A DNA stretch of 64,000 bases, taken from NCBI GenBank assembly GCA_024509875.1, contig JAMPIV010017569.1:34143-98142 (forward strand), given 5' to 3'. Positions 33,051 to 47,161 of this stretch are shown piece by piece. Source of the DNA: Oreohelix idahoensis. Its lineage: Eukaryota > Mollusca > Gastropoda > Stylommatophora > Oreohelicidae. The first letter of the stretch is position 1; each line of letters begins with the position of its first letter. Both the position numbers and the translations under genes were made by a program. Under the pieces are notes generated by a model. That model did not search any database. It saw only the letters and a list, made by a program, of their open reading frames with translations, and was not told the origin of the DNA.

Positions 33051-33519
33051 CTATGGGTTTTCCCAGAATGCAGTGATGTCGATTCTGAATAACAATAACA
33101 ACACTTTTATGTGCTTCACAACATTGACATTATTCAGAAGCTTTAGACACTTTTCCCCCTGGTAATTTAAATTTTTGCCAATTCAAAATTCACTCTTCCT
33201 TCTTTCTATCTGTCTGCTATTTACCTTTATTTTTTACTATTCACAGGCCTCAGGTGTCCTTCATTATTTATCAAAAGACTCTTACGAGAGAAAGAAATCA
33301 CACGGGGATAGTAAAAAGGGGAATCTTCGTCTGACTCTGTCAGTTGTAAAACCTTATACTAAAACTCTTGTTAAGGGGCACCAAGGACACGGGACTCATT
33401 AAAAAAAAAAGATATACAAAATAAAAAGCCAATTATATTTAATCAAATTTCCTATTTTTGTGAAGAATTGTAAACAAAATTCTTCTTATTCTTCTGCATC
33501 GTTCGCTATCAAATAACGA
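33051..33519. other. No gene recognised
   Basis: Spacer between LINE fragments, with a T-rich frame at 33175-33402 that has no recognisable motif. Confidence 0.35.
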
Positions 33520-33680
33520 CATCTATCTATCTTTCACAGTTGGTAGCATGTCTCTGGTTTCTGTCGTCACCATACAGCTCCTCCCTCAACTGAGTTGGAA
33601 AAGGCCACTCTCTCACCCTGCTCCTCTCGTAGAGCCGACAATTTTGAAGTAGGTGTTCTGCTGTTAGTTTGTTAACAAGA
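33520..33680 (-). pseudogene. LINE C-terminal tail fragment
   Basis: On the minus strand: LTAEHLLQNCRLYERSRV, then WPFPTQLREELYGDD. It parallels the fragment at 12550-12690 (VEHVL, YPTQLREKLCGD). It belongs to the same I/Nimb-like family, in opposite orientation. Confidence 0.7.
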
Positions 33681-33774
33681 ATTAATGTGTGTGAATCGTT
33701 GTAAACGTTCCATTGTTTGAAATGTGTTTTATACTTTGGTAATTTGAATTAATGTTATTTAAACATTATAATGA

Positions 33775-34080
33775 TCTACCTATATTCCTGTCTTGACGTA
33801 GAATGGGAGGCATGGACAATAACTGCAACCCACAAAAGCCAGCTCCTTACCTCAGAAATGAAGTATCTGAGGAAGGCGGTAGAAGTAAGTGGAAGAAACA
33901 TAGTCCACAGCCAGATAATACGTCATGGCCTCAAAACCAATCCTTGCAGAACCAAGTGGAACAGTCCCAATTACGATGGTTGGACCATATTTACAGAATG
34001 GGAGAAGATCACCTACCACGACAAATATGGGAAACCAATTGCCAGGGATCGTGACATCCAGGACGACTCTGTAACAAAAT
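33775..34080 (+). pseudogene. LINE C-terminal relic
   Basis: Encodes EAWTITATHKSQLLTSEMKYL and then, in a second frame, QSQLRWLDHIYRMGEDHLPRQ and a basic region. This is the WT.T..H...L...EMK.LR...L.W..H..RM...R.PR order near the end of many CR1/RTE-like LINE polyproteins. It is frameshifted near 33940, so inactive. Confidence 0.65.
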
Positions 34081-34429
34081 GGTAGATAATTTCACTATTA
34101 GGAGACCAATTACAAGTCGCGGTTTCTCTTATCACGGGACATCCAGCACGGAGCCGAAGAGTTTGTTACGAGAGCATACTCACTTTTTAGCGATTGAAAG
34201 ACACTGGTCGTGTGAGCAAACGCTCAGGCGTGGAATTGCAAGATGGAATCAATTTTAGTGAATCAGAGGGGAGGAGCTATAGGACATAGCTTAATAATTG
34301 TCACACACTCACAATCTGAAAAAATACCCTGATGAGCTGATGAATTCAGTACGTTTTACAACATTCGCGGATGAATGTGTAAATTCGCAAAGATAACAGG
34401 ATTCACAAGATAGGGCATCATACCTACGA
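34081..34429. other. No gene recognised
   Basis: Spacer without recognisable content before the TA tract. Confidence 0.35.
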
Positions 34430-35269
<840 letters not shown>

Positions 35270-35481
35270 GAATAGAATAATCTTACCAAATCTTTGCTAT
35301 CAATGTCATTATTAACTAAAACTTAGATTGAACAATTTGTTGGGGATTTTTTATTTTTTTTTATTTGTTAATGAAAAAAAAAATATATTTTACGAGTTGT
35401 GTACATTATGTCTGCTTGACGATTGAATATATAAATACAATAGTTAGCAGATTATTTTTCTTCTGTATAAAAGAGTTCTAC

Positions 35482-35623
35482 TCCTACCTTTTTGTAAAAA
35501 CATTGCATTCTACGTTTCGTTTGTAGACGGAACATCTCCTTCAACTGATGATAGATCAGTTGAAGAAGATGTTCCGTCTACAGACGAAACGTAGAATGCT
35601 ATGTTTTTACAAAAAGGTAGGGG
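35482..35623. repeat. Long near-perfect hairpin, 68-bp arms and 5-bp loop
   Basis: Arms 35482-35549 and 35555-35623 are reverse complements except for a few mismatches. The loop is GATAG (35550-35554). The shared arm includes GTAGACGGAACATCT and CTACCTTTTTGTAAAAACA. There is no unique centre as in a typical MITE, and TA repeats or a target duplication are not clear. Confidence 0.9.
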
Positions 35624-36060
35624 TAATTATAATCTTATTTTACACTGAATATGCACATAGAATATGGAACTAATTTCGTGCATGAATTTTGATACGTTGA
35701 ACAGTCTCAAGTTTGAATTATAAAAGACATATGTTTTCGAAATGTGAGATGTGTATTAACTTGACTGGCTTCACATTAAAAAACAGAACCTATATTATTT
35801 ATTGAAAGGCTTTTTTTAAGTTGCTCATTTTTTAGGGTAAAATATCATGACAATGACAATTTAAATTTTCTTCCTTCCTTTATTCCGTAACTTAAGTTGC
35901 CACTGGGGCAAATATTTGTTAACATGATAATATTTGAGTTGAAAACAAAATAAAATGTTTTCAAAACTTCAAACAATAAAAATAGGCCTTGTCAGAAATT
36001 ATAGAAAGTCAAGAAGTACTTGACAAAATTACGCGCAAATACAACTTAACAGACATAATA
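35624..36060. other. No gene recognised
   Basis: AT-rich spacer without recognisable content. Confidence 0.35.
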
Positions 36061-36074
36061 ATTTACTTATTAGC

Positions 36075-36195
36075 TCCAGTGTGACGATTCAAACATCTGA
36101 GGATAGAGAGGAGTGGAGGACCCTGTCTGCTGATGCTTCCACCATGGCACCCCTACGATCCATTACGGGTTACGGGTTGAGATGATGATGATTCA
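36075..36195 (+). mobile_element. Possible RTE LINE 3' end
   Basis: A frame reads EDREEWRTLSADASTMAP (D/E-R..WR pattern). It is followed by TGA and a short GATGATGATGATT tail, as at the 3' end of RTE elements that stop in simple repeats. Only about 40 codons are present. Confidence 0.4.
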
Positions 36196-37912
36196 AATAT
36201 CCAATATTTATGGTAGACTTTTTTGTTGGCGGGGGGTGGGAGGAGAGGGAGGGGGGGAGCTATTAATGTACTGTCAAGCTAAATATGAGTTTTTAAACCT
36301 TATTGACTTAATGTTTCCCTTTTACGTGTAGTGTGTGTTTGTTCTTTCCCAGGGTGAGATTCCACTGCAACATTTTTCTTTGTGCTTTTTTTTTGTCCAC
36401 TCTATACCTACTTATCCCCAAACTTTTTAAAATTTAATCACGATATATGTGTGTTTTTATTTCATAACTGCTTTTTTTAATTATTTAAACATTTGTTTAT
36501 ATATTCTGATGTTACCCGATACTGGGGTCACTCTGCACCGACATTCATTTCTCAATTCTACGTATTAGAGTAAGATTTATGAACCACGTTGCAATTTTTA
36601 ATTAAACACAAGTGAAAAAAATATGTCATGATATTTTAAAGTATTATTTGTAAGGAAAATATCCTGTAAAGCTAAGACATATAATGTTTATAGTTTTATG
36701 AATGGGAATTAAAGATTTCACCTATATACTCGTATAAAACAACGCGCGACGATTGACTGCGGAATTAGCTTTGGTTTACGGTAATTAATAATAACATTGA
36801 TAGTAAAGGTCAGGTAAGATTATTCTATTTATCAGCTGTCGTTCAGAATGTGAACTAAATAACAGATGATAAAAGTGCATTTAACTAAATCAGAACATAT
36901 ATAAACAAATATTTTAAAAAAACCCAGTAAAACAGTTATTAACTGCAGCATATGCGTGTATTTTCATAACAGTAAGATCCAGAAATTGTATATGATCCAT
37001 TAAAAAACATGCCTATCGAAATGAGATCGGCTAATATAGATACAATTTGAATTAATTTGGACAAAAAATACAAATAATGTTTAAGCTTTTCCAGTTTACT
37101 CGCCGATTTTCCATGTGACTTCAGAGGAGATCATTCTAATCTCTTGTTGAGGCAAAGCGCTATTGATGCCCGTGGCCCAGTATAACTGTACGACAACCCT
37201 CCCACCCCATACCTTTCCTGGAACTATACGGGGCGGTAGAGACTTTGGACGTGCACAAATGTTGAAAAACTGGGTGCTGGTCCCTCCCCCGAAGAGAAAG
37301 AAAGGACCACTGATTTACATCTCTGTGCCAATTGGATGGGCGGAATAGACACAATTATGATGCTGCTAGAACATTATTATTAAAACTTCATTAGTTAGAC
37401 GCTGAAGGTTATCATATGCAGTTCAAACATATGATTCCTGAAACTGATAATGATTTTACACAGTTTACAACTTCAACTCGACTAACATTTAATAGATGGT
37501 TACAACCAACCTGATTTACATGAACGCTATGTGAAGTGTCTCTCTGTCAGGTCTTCTATATAAAACCGCTTAAAATTTCTAAGTCTTTGAAATCCGACAT
37601 TGCTTACTTTGTTTCAAAAATATTTTTATGTGTAACAGCTTTGTAATCAGCCTTCTCATACATCGTATGTGCACGTGTGTGTGTGTATAAGACCAGACTA
37701 CAACAGAAGGTACGCTAAAACATCGAAGCAAAAATAAATTAATAATAATTATATTTAAAGCTTTTAAAACGATTTAGGGAATTTCCTTTCAATTCAATTT
37801 AAAACACAAAAAAGCAGCCTTCCAAAGAAATACAAACACGTTAATAAAAATTTATTTTGTTAATCCATTTATTATTTATTAATTTATTTATTAGATAAGA
37901 GATATACAAATA
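36196..37912. other. No gene recognised
   Basis: AT-rich non-coding sequence with a G-rich patch at 36222-36260. No frame longer than about 65 codons and no recognised repeat. Confidence 0.4.
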
Positions 37913-38135
37913 CTCGTGCTTTTTTGTTCCGCACAGAATACCTGTTGTTATGTTTTGTTTCGTACGATTAGGATTAGGGTTAGGATTAGGGTTAGGATTA
38001 GGGTTAGGATTGGGGTTAGGGTTATGGTTGGGGTTAGGGTTAAGGTTAACCCTAACCCCAACCCTAATCCTAACTGTAAATGCTATGAAACAACTTATAA
38101 CTAAACATATTCTGTGCGAAGCAAAAAAGCACGAG
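37913..38135. mobile_element. Foldback MITE with telomere-like core, 223 bp
   Basis: The ends CTCGTGCTTTTTTG and CAAAAAAGCACGAG are inverted repeats, bounded by TA at 37911-37912 and 38136-38137. The inverted repeats continue inward for most of each half (the CGCACAGAATA match, then GTTTCGTA versus GTTTCATA). The centre is GGATTAGGGTTA-type repeat on one side and TAACCCTAACCC on the other, meeting at GGTTAACCC near 38046. No coding content. Confidence 0.85.
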
Positions 38136-38417
38136 TAATTGGAAATTGTCCAAATATTTCAAAAGATAATTTAATCAAATGATTTTCAGAATTAAAACAA
38201 ACGTTTTTTTTTTTTTTAGCCTTCTGATTTCTTAAAGTTCCTCGGGTCTGTCCTGTTTTGCGGGTCGAATTGCAGTGTGGTTAGAGTTAGAGCTCTGGCC
38301 TCTCGAGGCAAACGAAACCAAAAAACAAAATAATTGTCTACAAAGTGCCCAGTGGGGTGTGACGGGGCATCTCTGATTAGACATAGATAGAATATATGTA
38401 CTGCTTCCTCGGGCACG
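38136..38417. other. No gene recognised
   Basis: Short spacer. No recognised content. Confidence 0.35.
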
Positions 38418-38575
<158 letters not shown>

Positions 38576-38987
38576 AGGGCCGGATAAAGCTAGTACGGGG
38601 CCTGTAGCATATGTTAAGACAGGGGCCCTATATTTAAAAAAAACAATAAAACAACACAAATATATTTGAATACATACATTTTTAATTTGCATAGTAATTA
38701 TCATTATCAAAAGTAACAACACAGTCAACATTATTGTTTAAATATTAATGTTTCTACATTTAACATGAGCAAATTTGTTGATGATATAGGTGTTAAGGTC
38801 AAAGGGAAGAAAATCTTAGTATGTTGTGGGACAGATTGAATTTTTGAATTATGGTACTTGCTTGCCGATTAGGAATCGATTTGTTAAAAATATCTTTCTC
38901 CCCTAGATCTACATGAGACAGAGTACAAAAGTAAAAGCGTGAAAGAACGCTATTTGATCCTCCTAGTGTATGAGATAATATTTATCT

Positions 38988-40230
38988 TGTTAGTGGTTTT
39001 TAGAAGCCGGGGTGATTAGCTCTCGCGCCTAAGCGGCCATGTAATAGTGTGAGTGGTGTTCTAAAAAACAACTGAGGTCCCCCCTCATTCATGAACGGGG
39101 TTCACAAGGGTTGTGCCCTGTGAGTGTTCATGGTCATAAGAGTGTTTTTGTTTTTGGGCGTAGACCGGTGTGGTCCGCAAGCCCTGTTGTTTACTAATGT
39201 GTAATGGCGTGTGTTTTTTCCTAAAGGGAATGGCCTGATCAGGGCTATAGAAATTGTGGTAAGGCCCATAATTAATATAAACTTGCCTTGTTTGTGCAGT
39301 CTTTGAGGATAGTTAGAGACATGTAGAGATTTGTAAGGCCATAATAAATATAACTCGCCGTGTTTGTTGCAGATCCTTTGAATGAGTTTGTAGACATGTA
39401 TAGAATTGTAAGGCCAAAATTAAAATATATAACTGCCGTGATTTGTGCATTCTTTTGAGGAGTTTGAGACATATAGAATATTTGTAAGGCCAATAAATTA
39501 ATATATCAGTCCGTGTTGTGCAGATCTATTGAGGATTATGAGACATGTAGAGAATTGTAAGGGCCATAATTAATATAACTGCCGTTGTATGTGCAGTCTA
39601 TGATGGGGATTTTGAAACGATTGTAGAGATTTGTAAGGCCATAATTTAATTATAACTGCCGTGTAATGTTGTTGCAGTCTTTGAGGAGTTTTTGAGACAA
39701 TGTAGAGATTTGTAAGGCCAATAAGTAATATAACTGCCGTTTGTGCAGTCATTGAGGAGATTTGAGACCATGTAAGATTTTGTAAAAGGCCAGCCATAAA
39801 TAACAAATATACCTGGCCGTGTTTTTGTGGCCATTCCTTTGTAGGATTATTGAGAAACAGGTTGGATAATTTATAATGCCAGAATGCATTTGCAGTTATC
39901 CATGAATTGTGTCTTCTTTGTTTTTATGATGTCCATCGTGACTTCGTTTGTGTGTATTGTAACGTAAAATAAACAGTATCGGAACTGTTTCCAGGCTTTA
40001 CAAAACCTTTATTGACATACCATGACTCGTTCGTGAGCTTGTGTGGTGGGAGTTGACAGTGGCATTCACACATGTAAATCAACAAATCACGTTTATTATG
40101 CCAACAGTGGATGATAATAACAATTCCTCAATACCCAATGACCCACAACTCAAACTGCACAAAGCAAAATTAAATGATATTATCCCCATAAACGACCACC
40201 ATAAAAAAAAAGACGTTATTAACACAGTAT
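38988..40230 (+). repeat. LTR-like direct repeat, left copy
   Basis: Matches 47162-48530 in the same orientation: both start TGT(T/G)AGTGGT and share GTGATTAGCTCTC, an internal tandem repeat, then CCAGGC..TACAA...TTTATTGACAT, AATCACGTTT and CAATACC.AATGACCCACA. The copies differ by many small insertions and deletions. Lengths of about 1.24 and 1.37 kb and a TGT start suggest LTRs, but I could not confirm the right ends or a target duplication. Confidence 0.6.
39240..39880 (+). repeat. Tandem repeat of about 70-75 bp, left copy
   Basis: About eight degenerate units, each with TTGTAAGGCCATAAT, TAACTGCCGTG, TGCAGTCTTTGAGGA and TTTGAGACATGTAGAG. Units vary by small insertions of T, A or G. Confidence 0.8.
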
Positions 40231-43200
40231 TGGTGGGACCAAACCAACGGGGGTCCCCGTAAAGTATATAACATCCACGGAACATTCCGCGTTGGAAATT
40301 ATTGCTACGAGAAACTCACGAATTCATAAAATAACCCTTGTGTAACAAAGAGCGTGGCCTAAATACATGCATGTGCTTCAGAAATCTTGACCAGGTTAGC
40401 GTTTTGCCTTTAGTGGCGCCCAAAACAGTTTAAGAAAAAAAGCACGCACGGTCAAATTCGGACACCGCGCCCAAACCCTTTAATCCCCTATACGACCCCC
40501 AATCCGTGCTATTAAATTTTCCACATTTACCATCATGCCTGTGTATGGAGAGAGGGAGAGAGTTTGGACCAAAACAACGTCTGCATATGGTCCAGCGAAA
40601 TTTCAAGTACACTGAAAACACAATATTTCTAAAAAAACAAACCAAACATTTGTACGGGATGTGACTGATACCCCAGTCCGATAATCGGCTTATTAAACCG
40701 TGTGCCAGATTATCACGAATCTCAAATTTTCAAGATGTCATGATACACGGAGAGCCTAGTACATCTACGACTACAGAGATACAAGACTTGCGGTGTATGC
40801 AGTAAATCGGTTTCCTGTCATGTTGGCATTGTTGAGCACACATCATAAATGAAGTCGAGTACCTACCTGGAGGAAAAGAAGTTACCAGTCCTCCTTCCCG
40901 CAGTGGAGGGTTTTTTTTAATCTGAAATCATTTGTGAATATCCATTGCGGGTTGTGTTTTGGCGGAAAGGATCAGGTCCATTTATTCCCAGAATATAAAT
41001 GGATTATAATGTTTGAATATTTTTTGCTTCAAATGGGGGAGAGTGGATTTGTAATTGCCGTCAGTCTTCCTGAAATTCACATTACCTAAATCTAATTGAT
41101 TATCTGTTTGAGGTTATTGTCGATAATCTATATCAGATAGATAAAAGTCATTTGAAGCATGAAAATATAAAATGGAGGCTAATACGACAAATAAAGACTT
41201 CCTTATAACATGAATATGACTTGAAAAAAAGGTAACAATAAGAAAAAGGGATTGGTGATACACAGAAATGAGAAATAATTCTCATTTCTCTCTTCTTGTC
41301 ATAAATAGTATAGCTTTTGAGAGCTGAAAGGTAATTGTCCAACCTCAATAATATGTATAGTTGATTACATATATCAATTGAACTCGATAGATAAAGTCAC
41401 TATGGATCTAGATATCTTGATAGGGATCCCCTGATGAAATGATGCCCTATATGGGAATATCTTAATGAAGGAAAAACTGCCTAGAGATATGAAATAAAAT
41501 TTTAAACAGGCCCACTCCCCATGAAGCCTGTAAGTAAACGGACAAATAATTTTTGATAATGAGTCAAGGAGCCCCAAAACAGATATTTTTTGCTAGGTAC
41601 ACTTATTTCAGTCACAACTCATTTAAAAGAATGGCAGATGATTTGGGCATGGTTTTTATTACAACTTACCTTCGTACATTTGCATATCACTAAAAAGATT
41701 GTTAAACATGATCATAAAAGTAAGAAATATACACACGTTATTTATTCTACGGCAATCTCTGACAATCAGGGGAAAAAGTTAGAAGATGAGGGAAACGAAG
41801 ATTCCAACCATACAGGACAGAAAAAAGTGTTACAAAGAAAAAATGCTGCAGATAGTTAAAAACCTTCAGAAAAAATTGTTCTTAAGTCTCACATATGATT
41901 GGTGATAAAACAAACACGGAACTTGTGCTGGGTGCACGCAAGTTTGAAGTCCCCTGCATAAGCTAAATCAAAAGAGTTGAAAACTCAGAGTTTGGAAGAA
42001 TAAGAGGCAACCTAGAAAAAGTCCTATAATATAAAACCACTAGTAATTACAATCTATTAAACTAAAAACATGGTCCCTCGGTCGCCAACTTAAAAGAAAA
42101 GAAAGCGGTATTACCCGAAAGGGGTTATTGAGCTCTTAAAAAAAGCCAGATAAAATGAAACCAAGGCCCACTAACAAACATATAGAAGTTTGAACACAGA
42201 GGATAACAAATAAATAAGTCAATTGTAGGAAAAAGAGATTAAAAGAGTTAAAAGGCTGAGAAAGAGTAAGATTGGCAAGAATCCAGAATATGAATAAGAA
42301 GCTTAGTGAATGAAAAATCACAAAAACAGGTTGAAAATTAACAATCTTAGAAGGATAGTGAGATGGTGTCCTTCCTTGATTATTTTACTTAAAACAGGAA
42401 CATGTTTTCTACTGTTGGCATGTTGACAGGCCGATAGACAGCAAATTGTTTTTTTTTTTTTTTCAAACAAGCCAACTAATATAATATAAACTGGCAAAAA
42501 AAGTCCGCCACATACACTTTTGCTGACTAAGCCTAGACCGGTCTATGACAAAATGGCCAAACGAACCATTTCGTGAGAAACACCAATTTCACCCCCTAAA
42601 TTATGAAAACCACAACAAAATGCTTATAATGCCATGCTGAATCTTGGACGTAAACGATCAGAATAAACCAAGATAAGATAAAGTCTAAAACAGAAACAAG
42701 TTTGAACATGAAAATAAAGACATAAAATTCGGGTCAAAACTCTAAAGAGGACAAACATTAACTGCTGAAATGAAATAATCATATGTAAGAACACAGCAGA
42801 AAATAAAACTATTAACACCCTTCCTAAAAAGGAGGACCATAAAGTGCAGAGCTATAACAAGAACCTGTTCAGTCCTACTACTTGACCAAAACTAACCCTC
42901 ATCTCAGTCCCAGTTTGACCTCAATTAGTAAGCATATTCCAACCGAGAAAAATAAAAACAGTCCTACCATAAGAGAAAGTAACCCTGTAGGTCTTAAAGT
43001 ACAAAGGAATACAGCAAATAATAATTATTTTTTTTTTTGTCCTCAAGAAATAAGAGGCACAAAATTTAACAGAAACAAACAATTTTGAAATGTAAAATTT
43101 TGGAAAACTAAAGAAGTCCCTTTACAGTAATTTTATTCTGGAAGAAAACAATGCCCATTAGATATAATATAAATGTCAAGGAGGAAAAATAATTAATAAA

Positions 43201-46200
43201 AAAACAATGCTAACTTGATATCATAAAAATAACAAATGAACACAAAAGAGTAAGAAGGCCAATGATTTAATTTTTAATTTAAACAGAATGAATATCCCAA
43301 ATATTTCAACCCGATCACACAAGATCACATCGCGCTCGCGGCGCCCGCGGCGCTCGTCGGAGCCAGAGTGACTTTCCCCCTCAGTGGAAGCTTAATAATG
43401 TTTTATAAGCAGGATAATAAGAATAAGATAAACCGTTTACCTTTAAAACAAATTGAAAGTAGCTGCGAAACTAATTTTTTTGATGTTCGAGATAGCATCT
43501 CGTTGTTAAGTGTAACAGTTTAATACAGAAAACAGAGCAGGGACGCACCTCACAGTTATTGATGTCAGTTGTTCCTAAGCGTCCCATGATTAGAGTACCA
43601 TTATAGTATGGAAGAAGATTTGATGGTGTCGTTGAAGAACCATAGATTCAAACTAGCCACAGAATATATCGTGGTAATCGTGTGAAAATTGAATTTCCCG
43701 TATACCCCCCCAAAATAAATCACACAAGGTGCTTAAAAGGGAAAATTTTTTCAATTTGAAATTTATTCCCACCGCATTTACAGGTAAAAACCAGCGCTCC
43801 ACATGTTTACGGTAGCTGTCAAGAAAGTTAGGTTCGCCCTATCGCGCGTCAGGTGTCTAACTTCGTGTACAATAGCGGACAACCTGTTCCCCCGTGTGGC
43901 TAACGCTGACACGCAAGGGTGATAAGTTAACCTTTACTTAGTTGCGTGATGAACCAATTGTGGTTTATAAACCATACCCTGCTAGTACAGAGTTCCGCTT
44001 TTTTAGGATTCTTTTTTTGTGTGTTGATTGTGTGTTTGTTTTTTCTGGTTTAAGTTTTTTGTGTAGAGGAGATAGACAGTTAAGAATATTTAAATGTGTA
44101 AATGTAATAGCAAATAGTCAGTTTTATGCGGGGACTGTTAATTCGAGATTAGTTCATGTGGTTTGTGGGCGTGTATGTAAGGGTATGTTGGCTCTGAAGT
44201 TCGTGGTATGTTATTGTTGAGAGTGTGTGTATTTTCTTGTGTGAGTTCTTTTATGTATTATTGGGTTATTTTTTGTATGGTATAATGGATTGTTTGTACG
44301 TTTTGTTATGATATTACGTTGAAAATTAAGTGTGTGTAAGTTACATAGACATTGGTTGTGTATTTGATGTTTTGTTAGTCTTAAACCGGGGGTGGGGAAT
44401 GAGTTGTAAAGCGGTGGATTCGTTGATATCTCCACACATTTGAAGGTCAATAAGGTGGACTATGTATAGGTTTGGTGTCATAATTATTTAATTTTTGTAC
44501 TAACTGGTGTTGAACTTGTGTTTTTTATTGGTTTTTTGCGGTTGTGTTTGATTTTTGAGATATATAATATAATAGTTAGTATTTTACTTTTAGAACATTG
44601 ATGGTGAGATTGTGCCAAGCCGAATAAGGTCATGATTAGATTCTCAGATAGTTTAATTATGGTGGTTTTTGGGTAAGTCATGCTTGGAAGAAGTAGTTTA
44701 ACTTTGTTTGTACTTTGTTTCATGTCGAGCTTGTTGTTCCCATAATTTGGTTAATATATTTGTACACTTTGATAATAAACAGTAAAATATTACAGTTTTA
44801 AACTGTAATTTTTGATGAAACGTGGACAACTTGGATTGTATTTTTTTGAATGTATTTGATTGTACATTTGAATTTGATAAATGTAGTTTCCCGAAAACAC
44901 TGATTAGTTTGAGGTCTAGAACTGTATAACCTGAATTAGCAATTTATAATTATATTTACACATTTCGTGCTATTTTAAAAAAATTATGTTGTACTTATAT
45001 ATTTTAGAAAAATATGTTCCATTTATTTTTATCCGGGAGGAGGTGTTGATCTGTGGTGATAATTTGCAAATCACGTTATTTCAATATTAGAATTTACTAA
45101 CGAGAGGGAACACTGAACGAACAGTATATTATAGTGGAGACTTTACACTCTCGAGATAGAGCATTCTGTTTCTCGCGGTGGTATCGACTTGTCAGTTAAG
45201 TTTGAGTGTTGGAAATATTTAGGTGGATGGATGATTAAGTTGTTAATTGGTGACTCTAATTTCGCCCAATATATGGGAGTGCTAGCGATGTAAACCTGGA
45301 ATCGTTTGCTGAAGAGATGCTGTTGTAAAGGAGGGATTCGCTACTATTTTGTGTCAGTCAGGATGATGTAGTTGTTATCAAACAATTTAAAAAATTGGGA
45401 ATTATTAATTGTATATGGTCCCAATGCTTGACAGTGCGTATTTTATGATTGATTGTGTAAAGTAAGGTAAATATACTTCTTTCTATGAATTAAGCTTTTG
45501 GGTGTTGTATGGTTGGATATTATGAGTGTTCTGAAAGTCGTGTAGATCTGTCTAAATTTCTAGCTAAAACCTGTCGAGATTGAAAACTGTTGGTTGTGCA
45601 GTACCAAGGACCATCATTGTATTTGTTATAAAGTAACACTAGGTATATTGTGAAACTTTAGCGTGCTAATCTAGAGGAACTTTATTTTAGTTATGACATT
45701 ATTTATAACTTGGAGGAGTAAATGTACTGTGTGAAGTCAAACTGTAAGGAGAGTGAATGACTTTCACTTAAAATGGTTTTGGTGTTATAGATATATACAG
45801 TAAATTGGTGTTCTTACATCGAATGCTAATTCCCAGACTTCTGTTATGATTGTAATTTATTGATTACACATACCTTGGTAATGTGATTGAGATATTGAGT
45901 TAAAATAAGTAGTGTGATATGATGATTGAAGTGTCATTCCTTCTTTTCTCTTCATTCGTGTACATGTGGCGTTATAAATAAGCCCCAAGCCCAAGTCAAC
46001 GCTTGTTACAAGAATATGACATTAATAGTCGTTCCAACTTTTACTGAGTATGTGGATTGTCGTTATTTTTGTAATGAATTGGTTTTTGACTGACACTCTG
46101 CACCAGGGTGTCATATTCAGCCTTGGGACCTACATCAAATCCACATGCAACTAGCATAATTTGTGCACTTGTGTGCTCTCTTGTGAAGTTCTCACAAACT

Positions 46201-47161
46201 ATTAAACTTTTAGGGCGTTGTAGATTGGTGAGTTAATTACATGGAATGTTATATAATGGTATGCAGAATGTAATGGAGGTATGTTTAATTTATACTGTGT
46301 AGAGTTGTTTGACTTACGATTTTGGGATTAGAACACGTGGTATGCAAAGTTTTTACCGCACACATATTCTGAAGAAAGACGAAGCCTTTACTGAACTTAT
46401 AATCATGGATGTGGCTACTTTTGCTTTGCAACTTGGCACTTAGCCAATTCATACGGTGCTACACAAGTTGAAATGGAGCGTGTTTAGAATTGGTCCATAA
46501 GCGATACGTGAAACTGAATTTTCGTAATTAGAAGGAATTCTGAGATGTCTCAAAAGCGTTACATTAGAGTGTCTGGAGTTATGCAGTGACCGGCGTACTA
46601 TTTAGTCGCTGGGATAGGAATCAAAGAATTTATGGAGTGGAGAAACGGAGCTGTTGAAGGGGGTGGGACGACAGCCGCTAAACACGAGTTAATTTATTGT
46701 TTAGCGCCGAGGGCATTAGGGAGTTAATGCTAGACGATCCACCTTTTTAAAAATGCTTGCGATGATCAGTCAGATGGGTAGTTTTAGCAAATGCAGTTGA
46801 TAGAATCATTTATCTCGGATTTTCATAGGTTTGCGCAGATGGGATTCTCGAAAGTTCACAAGCCCGCATGGCCCAGTGCACAAGAATTCTTAAGTGTCAT
46901 AGTTGGAGTGAAAGATATTGGCGAAGTATTGTTTTGCACGGACAGATTGATGTTTTTATTTTGATTGAATGCGCAAATGTACTTGTCAATGGAGTGGCGA
47001 TTACGGAATCGTAATTTGAAAGTAAAAATAATCTTCTCCATGGAAGGTCATGAGAACAGATTTTGGACAAATAAAAGCGTGTGATTTGTGGACGCTGCAC
47101 GAGGGGGAGAAATTTATTCTTTCTAGTGTTGAAATTAAGACAGATGAATATTATAATCAAG
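40231..47161. other. Region between the LTR-like repeats; no gene readable
   Basis: No frame of convincing length or motif. From about 43940 to 46500 the plus strand is poor in C and rich in G and T. A small GC-rich island with GCGCTCGCGGCGCCCGCGG lies near 43332-43351. If this is the inside of an LTR element, its coding sequence has decayed or is damaged by sequencing errors. Confidence 0.4.

Noticed and set aside
37950..38075. Chromosome end or telomere
   Set aside because: The telomere-like repeats are few, degenerate and inverted on each other within a TA-flanked MITE. Ordinary sequence continues on both sides.
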